Shown in pieces: positions 1 to 10,350 of a DNA stretch of 64,000 nucleotides; the first letter of the stretch is position 1; each line of letters begins with the position of its first letter. Origin of the DNA: Diplolepis rosae (taxonomy: Eukaryota; Arthropoda; Insecta; Hymenoptera; Diplolepididae); assembly GCA_030998225.1 (NCBI GenBank), contig JAPYXD010000715.1, positions 6,080,501-6,144,500 of the forward strand. The letters are read 5' to 3'. A model generated the notes under the pieces. That model saw only the letters and a list, made by a program, of their open reading frames with translations. It was not told the DNA's origin and ran no database searches. A program made the translations under genes and the position numbers.

Positions 1-497
1 GTTACTATCACGTCTAGTTTAATAGATGTTTGCAACTAAAATTGTTAATAACAAATTGTTTAACAATTTTTTTTAAGGGTGAGATTTTTTTTTCCGGCAT
101 CAACGCAGGTCATTTCGTTGCATTTTTTAATGCAGTTTGCGAATATCGTCTTACGTTAGCGATATCTATAATGGTTTTCGAGATATTCTTAAAAAACTGG
201 AAAACAGTGCTAAAAATGTTCTGAAGTTTCAGTGCTCTGTAATTCAGGACATATTTACTTTTATTTTAATAAACAATAGGTCGATTTGTTTGCTTTTTCA
301 TGAAGACTAATTATCTGAAAAAAATTTAAATTCAGATTATCCGTTTCTAAAATATCTTGAAAAATGTGTACCCTTCATTTTAATTTCCGAAAACGTGTAC
401 TAAATGCTGTACTGGGCATCAAATCTTCATGTATCCATATTAAAATGTTTGACGTTTGCTTGAGCAAACATGTTTTTTGATCAAATCGTGATGTGAT
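1..497 (+). repeat. Left terminal inverted repeat of the 1-2867 element
   Basis: Reverse complement of 2372-2867 with scattered mismatches and small indels; the match begins at the first base of the window. It has no credible coding content: small reading frames here are on both strands and mirror those in the right arm. Confidence 0.8.
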
Positions 498-515
498 CGT
501 GAGTGATGTAAATGA

Positions 516-699
516 AATGTGAGTAATCGTCTTATATTTTAGAACTGTATAAAATTCATAATCAAGTAACATAAGACTCCCACTCACATTGTCATTTGTT
601 TCTCTACTTAATTCAGTTATGAAACATAAGACAATCACTCACATTCCATCTGTTTCTGAAATTCATGCATTTGTGAAGTATAAGACGATGAACCACATT
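516..699. repeat. Subterminal 20-bp motif repeated every ~55 bp
   Basis: A motif close to ATAAGACNATCACTCACATT is present at 571-590, 626-645 and 680-699, and inverted at 516-535. Start-to-start spacing is 55, 55 and 54 bp. Subterminal motif arrays next to a TIR are commonly transposase-binding sites in DNA transposons; that role is inferred. Confidence 0.55.
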
Positions 700-1054
700 G
701 TTCACTCTTCGGTGAAACTTGTCTTCAATCATAGTGAATTCGTTTATTTTTCTTTCCCTTGTCGGGTTTCTACTATTCGTGTTTTTGTGTTATTAGATTT
801 AATTCATTAGATATAAGGTGAACATATTTGTGTATTTTGTTTTGAGTCAGTAGATATAAGGTCTGTACATAAACATTAGGAATTCAATTTTTTTTCTTGA
901 GTTGAAATAAGCTGAGGAAATGTCGGGCAGGTGTAAAAATAATCCCAATTTTTTCTGATTCGTTTGTGTTCTTTATACACCAACAAATTAAAGACAACCA
1001 CTTGCCGACGCGATTGAAACAGGATATCGATTATCCTTCGGTAGAATTTTGAAA

Positions 1055-2366
1055 AATTTCAATCAATCATGGGAACACCAGTATTGCTGTCCTACTTGTT
1101 CGATTGAACGGAGGTCTGCAAGTCGAGGAAATCATCCAAATCTAAATTTTTGTACACCAATGCTTTAGAATGAACCACAAGATCATGATGTGGATTGTTA
1201 TTTCTGTAATACCACACTCATAAAGGGCTTCAATGCAATGAATAAGCAACATATTATTTATAATGATGTCCCATCCGTGACTAAGCCTGTTTTTATACAT
1301 TTGCCTAAAGCAGAGAATAGCTTGGGGGTAATCGAAAATAAGCAGCTTAATTCTGAAGGGGATAAGCCAGGACCGAACCGTTCGAAGACCCGATTTTATT
1401 CGATCAAGATGAATTGAACGATCTCATAAGAGATCTTAATCTATCAAAAGATAAAGCTCAATTTTTGGGATCTCGATTAAAGGAAAAGAATTTATTGAAC
1501 GAAAATGTGAGAATTCCCTACCGTAATCGCGAAAAAGATGTGGAAAATTTGTTTTCTAAAGAAGACGGTCTTATTTATTGTAACAACATAAATAAATTAA
1601 TGAAAGCTGTCGGACATAAGCACATAGCCAGCGAATGGCGTTTATTCATCGATTTAAATAAGAATAGTCTGAAAGGAGTTTTTATGCATAATGGTAATGA
1701 GTTTCCATTCATGCCTGTTGCCTATGCTTTACATTTAAAAGAGTGCTAAGAAGTTATGAAAATGCTTCTTCTGAAAATAAATCACCACGCACACTGTTGG
1801 TCAATCTATTCAGACTTTAAAATGATTTCTATTCTGTTAGGTCTGCAGACAGGATACACGAAGTATTGTTGCTTCTTATGTTATTAGGACAGCCATGCTA
1901 AAAAAAGTATTATTCTACCTCCTCTACATATCAAACTCGGGATAGTTAAAAACTTCGTAAAAGCAATAGTTCGAAATGGAAACGCATTTGGCTAGCTAAA
2001 ATTAAAATTCCCAAAACTTAGCGAAGCGAAAATCAAAGAAAGGGTTATCATAGGGCCTCAAATTCGTGAGCATATGTAAGACTCAGAATTTGACGAATGC
2101 TTGAGCAGTGAAGAGAGAAAAGCCTAGTTATCCGTAAAGAATGTGATCCGAAATTTACTCGGGAATCACAAATATAAGCACTACAAACGGTATGTGAATG
2201 AAATGTTGACGCAATTTCATGGCCTGAATGTAACCATGTCATTGAAAATACATTTTCTGCATTTAGACTTAGATTTCTTTCCAACCAAGATATAGCAACT
2301 ATTGAGAAAATATATCAGCGTACATGGAGTACCAGTAGTCTTGCTGATTATCAGCAAGTCACATCA
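1055..2366 (+). pseudogene. Decayed transposon-associated protein, uncharacterised arthropod/cnidarian family
   Basis: Fragments in shifting frames follow the order of a protein family I recognise from arthropod and cnidarian genomes, usually left uncharacterised. First comes a cysteine-rich part (QYCCPTC, then DCYFC near 1190). Then LIRDLNLSKDKAQFLGSRL and SEWRLFIDLNKNSLKGV (1414-1749), SDFKMISILLGLQTGYTKYCCFLC (seen as two adjoining blocks, ~1800-1890), PPLHIKLGIVKNF (~1918), SLKIHFLHLDLDFFP (~2235-2285) and finally QRTWST..LADY (~2310-2345). Stops occur at about 1166, 1890, 1995, 2076, 2127 and 2295, and the frame changes at least three times. It is therefore dead, yet close to full length apart from the C-terminus, which is replaced by the right TIR. 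The biochemical role of the family is not known to me. Its place between long TIRs argues it is transposon-borne. Confidence 0.72.
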
Positions 2367-2371
2367 AGGAG

Positions 2372-2867
2372 TCACATCACGATCCGATCAAAAACCATTT
2401 TTACTCAAGCAAACGTCAAACATTTTAATATGGATAAATGAACATTTGATGCGCAGTATAGCATTTAGTACACGTTTTCGGAAAATGAAAATGAAGGGTA
2501 CACATTTTTCAAGATATTTTAGAAACGGATAATCTGAATTAAAATTTGTTTGCAGATAATTAGTCTTCATGAAAAAGCAAACAAATCGACCTATTGTTTA
2601 TTAAAATAAAAGTAAATATGTCCTGAATTACAGAGCACTGAAATTTCAGAACATTTTTAGCACTGTTTTCCAGTTTTTTAAGGATATCTCAAAAACCATT
2701 ATAGATATCGCTAACGTAAGACGATATTCGCAAACTGCATTAAAAAACGCACCGAAATGACCTGCGTTGTAGGCGGAAAAAAAATCTCACCCTTAAAAAA
2801 AATTGTTAAACAATTTGTTATTAACAATTTTAGTTGCAAACATCTATTAAACTAGACGTGATAGTAA
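2372..2867 (-). repeat. Right terminal inverted repeat of the 1-2867 element
   Basis: Inverted partner of 1-497. The similarity ends at ATAGTAA; the following ~120 bases up to 2988 are AT-rich, with no feature I can name. Confidence 0.8.
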
Positions 2868-2988
2868 TAAACGAAAGCCAGATTCGTGTTCAGTATTGAG
2901 ATTAGTTTATGAAATATTTATAATAACAATTTTATAAATAATAATTTTATAAATAGTTATGCATATAATAAAAAATATTGATTCAATA

Positions 2989-3605
2989 CCCTGGCGAACC
3001 CAGTCCAGTGATGAGTCGACGTATTCGCTGACCGTTCACTAACCGTTCGCTGACCATTCGCTGACCTCGTAATAATATGAATAAGAGGAGCATAAAAAAC
3101 ATTTAAATTGTTACTCTTATGATTCTGCGGGACATTTTGAGTTTCGATCGTTAGCTACAACTTTTGCCCATCTTTCTCGTAGAGCTCGAATACTGTTACG
3201 GTAAAAGTATTCATCTTTTGAGGCTATCCACGAATCAATCCATTTTTCGATGTCTTCATATGAGCGGAACTGCTGATTAACCAGACAATGTGCCATCAAC
3301 CGGAACAAGTTAATAATCAGACGCCGCAATCTTTGGGGAATCCGGCGGGTGGGGTAGGACTTCCCATTTGAGCGTTTCCATGTAAGTTTTAACGGGTTTG
3401 GCAACGTGAGGCCGAGCGTTGTCTTGCTGTAGAATCACATTTTCGTGCCTCTGCTCGTATTGTGGCCGCTTTTCATGCAGTATTCGGTTCAAACGCAGCA
3501 ATTGCATTCGATACCGTTCCCCAGTCTCACCAAATACGCAGCCTAACCTTCGCAGCGTGTATATTCGGCCGAGCCGAAGAAGTAGAAGCATGGCCGGGCA
3601 GTCCT
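2989..3605 (-). mobile_element. Decayed mariner-type transposon, 5'-truncated
   Basis: The 3' end of the element lies at the low-coordinate side. It starts CCCTGGCGAACCC directly after a TA dinucleotide, the mariner target. It then has repeated GCTGACC / TTCGCTGACC motifs, and a stretch ending TTATGATTCTGCGG before the transposase stop. The 5' half, including the N-terminal helix-turn-helix region and the 5' TIR, is missing; the similarity stops near 3605. The terminal layout (CCCTRGCGRACC, gaccgttc repeats, ATTATGATTCTGYGG) is shared with the MITE at 27187-27733. Confidence 0.7.
3115..3605 (-). pseudogene. Mariner transposase C-terminal half, frameshifted
   Basis: On the minus strand three frames join into a mariner catalytic domain. 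First GHASTSSARPNIHAAKVRL (3600-3535), ending in a stop after RIW. Then ETGERYRMQ...KRPQYEQRHENVILQQDNARPHVAK up to AASDY. Then, after a further frameshift near 3308, NLFRLMAHCLVNQQFRSYEDIEKW to the stop near 3117. The aspartates in QQDNARPH and in SDY are 34 residues apart, the DD34D spacing of mariner transposases. The first catalytic aspartate would lie upstream and is absent. At least two frameshifts make it inactive. Confidence 0.88.
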
Positions 3606-3609
3606 CATG

Positions 3610-4375
3610 ACTTTCTTACTTAAAGATCAGACACTCCCCCGCACTTAAGCACTTATGGACTTACCAACCACACGAGCACGTGGGCGGCTAATTTCCATAA
3701 GGAGTTTCCCAAAAAGCCGAATAAGTGACTTAGAAATTTTATAAGCCGATCATATAAGAAATTAACCACTCTCAAGGGGTTGGGAAATAGAAAAGCAGGG
3801 AGATTAGGGCGTGGATTAGTTTTTTAAAAGAACCAAAAAAATCTCTCGGCTCAGCAGTCACTCGCTGACTTTCAGTCAGCCAGTTTTTAAAAAAATCTAG
3901 AAAGCATTCTCTCTCTTTTTCACAATTCGGTTGTTCGGTTGTTTTCATAAAATCAAAATTTCAAGTCCTAATCGGTTTTTTTCTTTGCAGTTGATTTTAA
4001 TTCGCATCGCTTTCAAAAACTTTCGTTCCGGCCAGTTCCTGGTCTACAAGTGGCAATCCATTCCCATCTTCATTCTGCTAAAATTATATTTAGTCTGTTT
4101 TTTTATCAAACGATAATTTTTTTATCCTCCAAGGAGAGTCCATGGTCCTGTACGAGGACCGGATTGCTCCTTCTTTCCTTCCTAAAACCTTCCTGGTTTT
4201 TCTTTTAAGCTCCAGCTTGGTTGGAGTACTAGGAAAACCGTTTATTTCCATTCACGAATCATTCCCCCTAGGTTAAGGAGCTTTCTTAAAGGGACCCAAG
4301 CTATTGAGCGAAAGCTCAGGCTTAAAATTTTTAAATTTAATATTAATGTGATATCCCTAGGACATCACAGCCCCC
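3610..4375. other. Unresolved intergenic stretch, possibly an LTR fragment
   Basis: No credible reading frame. The composition (CT-rich tracts, small hairpins such as GGTCCTGTACGAGGACC near 4144, an end resembling ...GACATCACA) recalls the untranslated part of an LTR, but I see no paired LTR, primer-binding site or target duplication. It directly precedes the transposase-domain reading frame. Confidence 0.25.
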
Positions 4376-4552
4376 ATGAATCCGTTTTTAAATGAAAGCG
4401 ACTTGGATGTTCCTCACACAGTGAACGCGATGGTAGCGACGACGCGCATGAAACAGATCAGGATGACAATCTAGACGTAGATGTCATTCCTGGGGTTGCC
4501 GTAGACGTTAGATCATATTTCCACTATAAGTCTAAAAAACGCTTTCCTATCT

Positions 4553-5483
4553 ATGAATATGTCACATGCCCAACAAAAAGTAATATTACGAACTTTGCGT
4601 AGTGAACCGTTCAATTTGACGCATTTACCGAAAGACCCTAGGACCGTATTGAATACTCCTTCGGTTGTAGTTAGAAATATCGCGAGGACATCGGCTGGTG
4701 GACGGTGCATTCACTTTGGGTTTTCAAACCTCATAAAAGATAAATTGGGTTTGATTCAGTCACACAAAATTCTAGAATTCATTTATATCTTCAATACTGA
4801 CGGAGGTCAAGTTTTCAAAACTGATAGTCTTCAATTCTGGCCCATTCAGTTCAGAATGTTTAATGTTTTACCTAAACGAACCATGGTAGCCAGAATTTTT
4901 GTTATTGAAAGCAAACCGTCAAATTGCTTTGAAATTTTCAAACAATTTGTTGGTGACATTCAAACGATTTTGGAGAAGGGTGGAATTGATTTTCAAGACA
5001 GGCGAATACCCATTCATATTCGATCTTTCATAGCTGATGGTCCCGCGCGAACCTTTGCATTAAACCATTATTCCCATACTTCCATCCATGCTTATTTGAA
5101 ATGTTTAGTCGAGAGACATGGTCAACTTGGTCGTACGGTCTTTCCTGGCACTGAACATGTTCCAAAAACTGACGAAAGATATCGAAATCTTGCTTACGAC
5201 GAACATCAGAAAGGTCCTAGTCCGTTATCCGCAATTAATGGCTTAGTGATTGGAGTACCGTTTGAATGCTTGCATTTGATATACTTGGGTGTAGTTATAA
5301 AATTACTGCATGCCCTTGTGGAGGGTAAATACGCTCGCTCTCGATTAAGTTCTAGAAGCATAAATGTCCTTGACGCCAGAAGGAAAATTCCTCAAGATTA
5401 TTGTTCATCGAATTTTTCGACTGAATTCGAAAACTCGGAGATGCTCGAAAATCTTCGGGAAACTTTGGCTCTCTCCTTATTTC

Positions 5484-5515
<32 letters not shown>
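4553..5515 (+). pseudogene. Transposase-domain protein, C-terminally truncated by a TA repeat
   Basis: An open frame of about 312 natural codons, followed by (YI)n that is only the translation of a TA microsatellite. It matches an arthropod family commonly labelled transposase domain-containing protein. In order it shows LPKDPRTVLNTP (res. ~24-35), an HFGF block (~54), IFNTDGGQVFKTDSLQFWPI (~79-98), FIADGPARTF (~154-163), then YLKCLVERHGQLGRTVFPGT (~179-198) with a TDERYRN block, EHQKGPSPL and VPFECLHLIYLGVV (~235-248). Family members usually have a CxxC pair in the HxxYxxCxxC region; here only one cysteine remains (LKC), a likely inactivating change. Upstream, 4395-4602 in another frame is acidic (SDDAHETDQDDNLDVDV), which may be the detached N-terminus. 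The frame is surprisingly intact given the dead surroundings. Confidence 0.65.

Positions 5516-5516
<1 letters not shown>
5487..5516. repeat. (TA)n microsatellite
   Basis: Uninterrupted TA dinucleotides that mark the break point of the transposase-domain frame. The bases 5517-5883 that follow have no recognisable gene or repeat end. Confidence 0.9.
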
Positions 5517-5517
<1 letters not shown>

Positions 5518-5883
5518 TATACGAACTAAAATAAAAGCAAGCGTTCTCTAACTTTCTGAGTTTCTGCAATTTCTTCGATTCCATGTCACGTGCATCTCGT
5601 CGCCTGCTCGCCGGGCGACTTCTGATTACGAAATTTGACAACTAACAACTTTTGTGAAAAGTCTTGAATAACACTGAAGACGTGAGATCATTTTTATGAA
5701 TTTCAGAAAATGTTAAATAATTCTCTCAAGTGTGTGATCTGCAAGGACTATTTATTTGAAACTATTTTTTTGTAGAGTTTAAGTGCAGAATTTGAGGTTA
5801 GGTTAATAACCTGTTGTATTTAAGTAGTTTTATTTTTTTCTTTCATTGACTGCACTCAATTGATTTTGAATATTATAGATTTA

Positions 5884-6705
5884 GAATGTTAATTAATTGT
5901 ATTTGTTTGTAAATTTCTTAAACAATCATTATTTTTACTTAATACATTCTGTCATAATTACCTTTCTTGTAATTCTATTTTCTGAAAATATAAAAACTGC
6001 TTTATAGAAAAAATATAGAAACCTAGCCTCAAGTTTGCTTACGTAGGAAAAACTTTGCAACTCCTTTAATGGCTGAAAATACTTACATCCTTAGATTCTA
6101 CCCGAAATTTATGAAATAACTAAATAAATAATTACTTATAGGAAATAACTCTTTAATTCTTCCTTACCTATATATTAGGTAATAAAGTACATCTATAAAG
6201 GGAAAAATTGATACTCTCAACATTTTTGGTCAAAATGAGAAATTGGAATTCTGAGTTTAGAATTTAGATCCAATACTCTTACAATCTTCCAAATGAAAAT
6301 TAAATTACAGATATTAAAGTGTCACAAAAGTACAATATAAATCCGATAAATTAATGGTACAATGATCTGAACATAAAAGAGTTTTAAAATCGTTTGAATT
6401 CAAAAATTGTTTAACTTTTAAAAGCTTTTTTTAAGGCTATAAATGCTTTTTAAAAGTGATTAATTAAGAGTTTACAAGAGAATCATAAGTGAACAGATTA
6501 AAAATAATGAGGTATTGAAAATTGCTCAATTAGTAATATTTCAAATTTAGAATTGAACAAGTTGCGAAGATTTAAATGTTATATACCAAAAAAATTGAAA
6601 TAGTCTTCGGACTTTAGAAAACCAAGAAATTTTTTCATGAAAATCATTTCAAATTCCAATTAATTAAATATTTCAAATGAAACAATTATAAGCTGAAGGT
6701 ACTAA
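5884..6705 (+). repeat. Outer left inverted arm (pair of 11806-12632)
   Basis: From GTTAATTAATTG to AAGGTACTAAAA this ~825-bp segment is the reverse complement of 11806-12632 with a low density of substitutions and short indels. No open frame of note. Together with the inner pair 7822-8195 / 11306-11693 it makes a single large imperfect palindrome, interrupted on the left by an insertion of ~1 kb (6706-7821, versus ~110 bp at the corresponding place on the right). Confidence 0.8.
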
Positions 6706-6771
6706 AAAGTGCATAATTTTAGAGTTAATACGTCATATATTATATATAGTCATTGATTTGTCTAATGAATA

Positions 6772-7456
6772 TATACATTATTTCATACGATGTTGTTAAT
6801 AATTTGCTTTAGTCTCCAGAAATGATAACTCAGGAATTTACATACTTTCAAACGTTTCGACTCTAATCGGAGTCCTTATCAGTGATCTTTAATTCTAAAA
6901 TTTTAAAACAGTAGATAAAGTATTGCACATATGAGCCCTATTTTGAAATAAACTTTGGTAATGTAAAAAATGCAAAAAAATGTAAAATATCGTGAGAAAA
7001 TTTACATAAAATTGTACAGAAAACATCGATAAATTACCTGAAAACTTCCTTAGGAATAACAATAAAATTCTAGCACATAACTCTAAGGTAAATCAACTAA
7101 AAAACTAGTATATATTTGTGTCTAAATTCTACTGAAGATATAAATGCAAGTACATATGTAGTATAAAAATTACACAGGATTATTTATGGAAATTAGCTTA
7201 GAATTGCTAATACAAATTCTACACTGTTAGAAATTTCTACTGCAATTTCCCAGAACATGTGAGTGGAGTTTTATTCAGCTATAGCCTCCCAAAATTTAGA
7301 CAGAATTTCAGGAAATTTTTTAAAAATTTAGAATTAAAGATCACTGATGAGGACTCCGATTAGAGTCGAAACGTTTGAAAGTATGTAAATTCCTGAGTTA
7401 TCATTTCTGGAGCCTAAAGCAAATTATTAACAACATCGTATGAAATAATGTATATG
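6772..7456. mobile_element. Foldback element with ~135-bp inverted ends and hammerhead-like motifs
   Basis: 6772-6905 (CATACGATGTTGTTAATAAT and on) returns inverted at 7322-7456. Both ends carry the same motif, CTGATRAGGACTCCGATTAG followed by AGTCGAAAC. The interior is AT-rich and non-coding. The element sits in the left arm of the large palindrome and explains much of the length difference between the arms. Confidence 0.65.
7344..7387 (+). ncRNA. Hammerhead-ribozyme-like core (unproven)
   Basis: CTGATGA (7344-7350), a 5-bp stem GACTC/GAGTC (7352-7356 with 7363-7367), then GAAA (7368-7371). These are the conserved blocks of the hammerhead ribozyme in the right order. A possible short helix III (ACGUUU/GUAUGU, with wobble pairs and one mismatch) ends in GUA, an allowed NUH cleavage triplet. 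Against it: one extra G (7351) separates the core from stem II, and the flanks do not form an obvious helix I. The inverted partner near 6838-6893 has CTGATAA, which would break the core. Hammerheads are known in Penelope-like elements, where helix III is often weak. Confidence 0.35.
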
Positions 7457-7523
7457 TGTTGGGTGGAAGAGTTGGATAAAAAAATTCGCGCAGAAACATC
7501 GAACATTCGCCTTTTATGAGTAT

Positions 7524-7664
7524 GAACCGAACATGAGTCGTCTAGGGTGAAAAAGCAAACAAAGACGGGTTGCGAGGAAAAACCGAACGTTGCGGTGTTC
7601 GGTTTTTCCTCGCAACCTGTCTATATTCGCTTTTTCACCTGAGACGACTCATGTTCGGTTTTTG
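7524..7664. mobile_element. Near-perfect hairpin MITE
   Basis: AACCGAACATGAGTCGTCT runs forward at 7525 and returns inverted at the 3' side, ending GTTCGGTTTTT. Further in, the arms pair through GGTGAAAAAGC and GGTTGCGAGGAAAAACCGAAC, leaving a loop of about eight bases (GTTGCGGT). The reading frames over this piece are simply translations of the palindrome. Confidence 0.75.
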
Positions 7665-7821
7665 CACCTGTTTTTCCAGACTGAAAAATATGTATTATCT
7701 TTTCTACGTGATATTGACATTTTTCGGACTCGGGACTGTCTGCACATTATTTATTACCAGCTTTCCTTACGCGCTAACATTAAAACCGCGTATTTCGCGC
7801 TCAGACGTTTTGCAACGCATT

Positions 7822-8195
7822 GTGCATTATAAGAAATCTGCCAATCGTGTCTTATTACATGAAGCGTACATCGGATTATTTTTATTTATAGTTGATTATG
7901 ATTTTTTGAAATTGTTATTTAATAATGTTCACGAAATTCCATGAGAAAATAATTGCCTAATTGTTATCTGCGTTGTTCAATAAAAAATTTTAAATTCGTG
8001 AGAAAAATGATTATTTTCCCATTTTTGTAAGTTTTAAAAAAAGTAGTTAAAAACAGTAGTAACAATTTTTCAATTTTGTGATGAAATTCGACTTTCAATG
8101 TCATTTTTTAAACGTTACTTCATCAGAAAACTTATAATGAACTCATTCGATTGTTATAAGGTCGAGACCTACTGAAATACCTCATATCGAAGTTT
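7822..8195 (+). repeat. Inner left inverted arm (pair of 11306-11693)
   Basis: TGTGCATTATAAGAAATCTG through AGGTCGAGACCTACTGAAAT is matched in reverse complement at 11306-11693. No credible protein: the 124-codon frame ending at 7944 crosses a hairpin element and this repeat. Confidence 0.75.
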
Positions 8196-9282
8196 TAGAC
8201 AGTTTCATTCATAATGATCCTACTCTTTAATATTTAAAAAATTCAATTTTTACTAATGTTTCGAGTAAAATCAGATTCACTTTTGTATGAATGACACTTG
8301 GCTCGAATAGAGCGGAATAGATTGCTTTTTCATATAAAGTGAAAATTTGAACTCTTATTACTCGAGTGAATCAAAACAAGAGGGTATAATCACTAGTGTT
8401 CAACTCAATTCAAATATCATTATCCCATATGTAACTGGCTTAAACGAGAGCAGTACAAAGCAAACAAAGCAGTGAGTGGCTTTAATGAGAGTAGAAAAAT
8501 TCATAGTTGAAGTTTTGTTTTGTGCGACTGAGAATGTTATAGTTGTTCAAAATAAAAGATGATGAAAATCCCGACTCCTGAGGACAATCTCCATCATTAA
8601 CTCCGTTAGTATCTACTCTGGATTCCACTCGAAACGAGTTAGCTACTCTAAATGAAAAATAAAAGACAGCAATTGCAACGAGTGTGAAGTTTGCTGACCG
8701 AGCGAAGCAAGGACTGCATTCACCCTCGTTGAATCCGTTGTGTTTTGCTTTGAGTAATGCATATGAATTTTCATAGTGCCTCCTTTGAAAATCCGATTTG
8801 ATGTAACTGTTGAGCGGGTTAAAACAGCGATTTTCAACCCTAGAATTGGAAATCGCAGTTTCAACCCAACTCTACAGGTACCGGAAATCTGATTTTCAAA
8901 GAGGTGTAATTAAAAAATTACTTTTTTCTACTAGCGTGTCATAAAGAGGATTTTATTGACCCGTGAGGGGCAAGAAAAATCCATTCCCTGACCTCCTGGT
9001 AGAAAAAAAATCATGTGCGACACGTGAAAAATATTAATTTTACTCGTGTGGTTATTACCCTTGCTTTGCTCGGGCATCAACCTTCACACTCGCAGAATAA
9101 ATATTTTTTTCCCTAATTGCACAATATACTATTTTACCCTACAATCGACACTAGTAACGATTCAAACTTCGGTCAAGAAAGTCCACATCTTCAGAATATG
9201 CAAAAAAAATTACCAAAGAGACCGTTTTCAACTGCTTCCTACAAAATATGTCAGCCCTTTCGCTACGGCGGGCCTCACCGCG
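8196..9282. other. Non-coding stretch with short inverted pairs
   Basis: No gene. Two inverted pairs can be seen. GAGTGTGAAG...GAGCGAAGCAAGG at ~8676-8716 is answered by CCTTGCTTTGCTCGGG...CTTCACACTC at ~9058-9093. CCTCCTTTGAAAATCCGATTT at ~8780 is answered by AAATCTGATTTTCAAAGAGG at ~8886. These look like worn small foldback elements. Confidence 0.4.
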
Positions 9283-9930
9283 GAGTCCCTCGTGTGGAAC
9301 GGCGCACAGTGGAACCAAACGCATATTTTTCGTTCAAAACAGTCTACAGCCTTCAATTTTGCCCTCATTTGCGATTTATTTATTTGTTTGGTTTTTCAAA
9401 GAGCACTTTGGTCATAGATATTTGAATTTTCATTTGTTTATTTACTATCTGTTCACTCAAGGTATGAGAAAATCGATATTTTTCACATAATTATTATTTA
9501 CTCTTCAACAACGGTTTGCATATAATGAAAATCATCTTGAATCAATGCAAGAGTACTCCCAGAATACAAATAATTAGCTTATTGTATGTTTTAATTATTA
9601 TAAACAAATTAAATTAACAAATAAGCAAATATCGTAATTTTGGTTAGAATAGATTTGTTCGTAGCTAAAAATTGCTTTATATGCGAACCGTTATTGAAGA
9701 GTAAATAATAATTATGTAAAAAATATCGATTTTCTCATACTTTGATTGAACAAATAATAAATAAACAAATGAAAATTCAAAAATCTATAACCCAGGTGCT
9801 CTTAGAAATTTAATGCACTTTAATTTTAGAAAAATAAATCGTAAATGGGGACAAAGTTGAAAGCTGTAGACTTTTTTTAACGAAAAATATGCGTTTAGTC
9901 CTACTGTGCGGCGTGCCGAAAGAGGGAACA
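9283..9930. mobile_element. Foldback element, ~240-bp arms
   Basis: Left arm 9283-9530 (GGCGCACAGTGGAACCAAAC ... GAGAAAATCGATATTTTTCA) is repeated inverted at 9690-9930; the spacer is ~160 bp. Several overlapping open frames across this piece arise from the palindrome and from absence of stops, not from conserved coding. Confidence 0.65.
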
Positions 9931-10078
9931 TAAGCGCGCGTAATCTTCAACATTCGAGGATGAGACCTTTGCATCGAAAATAACTTTGTTGACATTACTG
10001 TTGGAAACAAAATGATTTGTGTTCATATTCTGTATGAAATTTTTGGAAACACGGATATACACATAAACCAACATTGCA

Positions 10079-10350
10079 CTCTCTAAATCTGAATCAGTAA
10101 AAATCTACTGATTATCAGTGAAATTTGACTGATTCAAATAGCTAAAAAGAGGTTACTGTAAATCAGTCAAATTTCACCGATTACTTCGGTGAAAATCAAC
10201 TGATTTAACAGTGAAAAATATTTTTTTAATGATTCAATCAGTGAAAATTAACTGAGTTGACAGTGAAGAATATTTTTGCACTGATGAATCAGTGAAAATG
10301 CAAATTACTGGTTCAATCAGTGAAAATTTGACTGATTCAGATTTAGAGAG
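10079..10350. mobile_element. 272-bp MITE with internal AATCAGTGAAAAT repeats
   Basis: Perfect inverted ends CTCTCTAAATCTGAATCAGT / ACTGATTCAGATTTAGAGAG. Inside, the motif AATCAGTGAAAAT or its inverse recurs about eight times. No target duplication is evident and no superfamily is assigned. Confidence 0.75.

Larger units (their letters stand above)
1..2867. mobile_element. DNA transposon with ~497-bp terminal inverted repeats
   Basis: The first ~497 bases reappear inverted at 2372-2867, and the two arms end together at the window edge and at ATAGTAA, so the outer left limit may lie just outside the window. Between the arms lies one decayed protein of a transposon-associated family (1055-2366) and a phased set of short motifs (516-699). 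The arms differ by scattered substitutions, so the copy is old. No target duplication can be read because the left flank is missing. The superfamily is not identified; long inverted arms around a single protein-coding relic are what is seen. Confidence 0.75.

Noticed and set aside
7344..7387. Calling the motif a proven self-cleaving ribozyme
   Set aside because: An extra base at stem II and no helix I; only the core order is met, so it is kept as a low-confidence feature.
7570..7944. 124-codon frame
   Set aside because: It begins inside a hairpin MITE and runs into an inverted repeat arm whose partner at 11306 does not keep the frame.
9046..9490. Three overlapping frames of 80-123 codons
   Set aside because: They lie over a foldback element in three frames of the same DNA with no recognisable motif.
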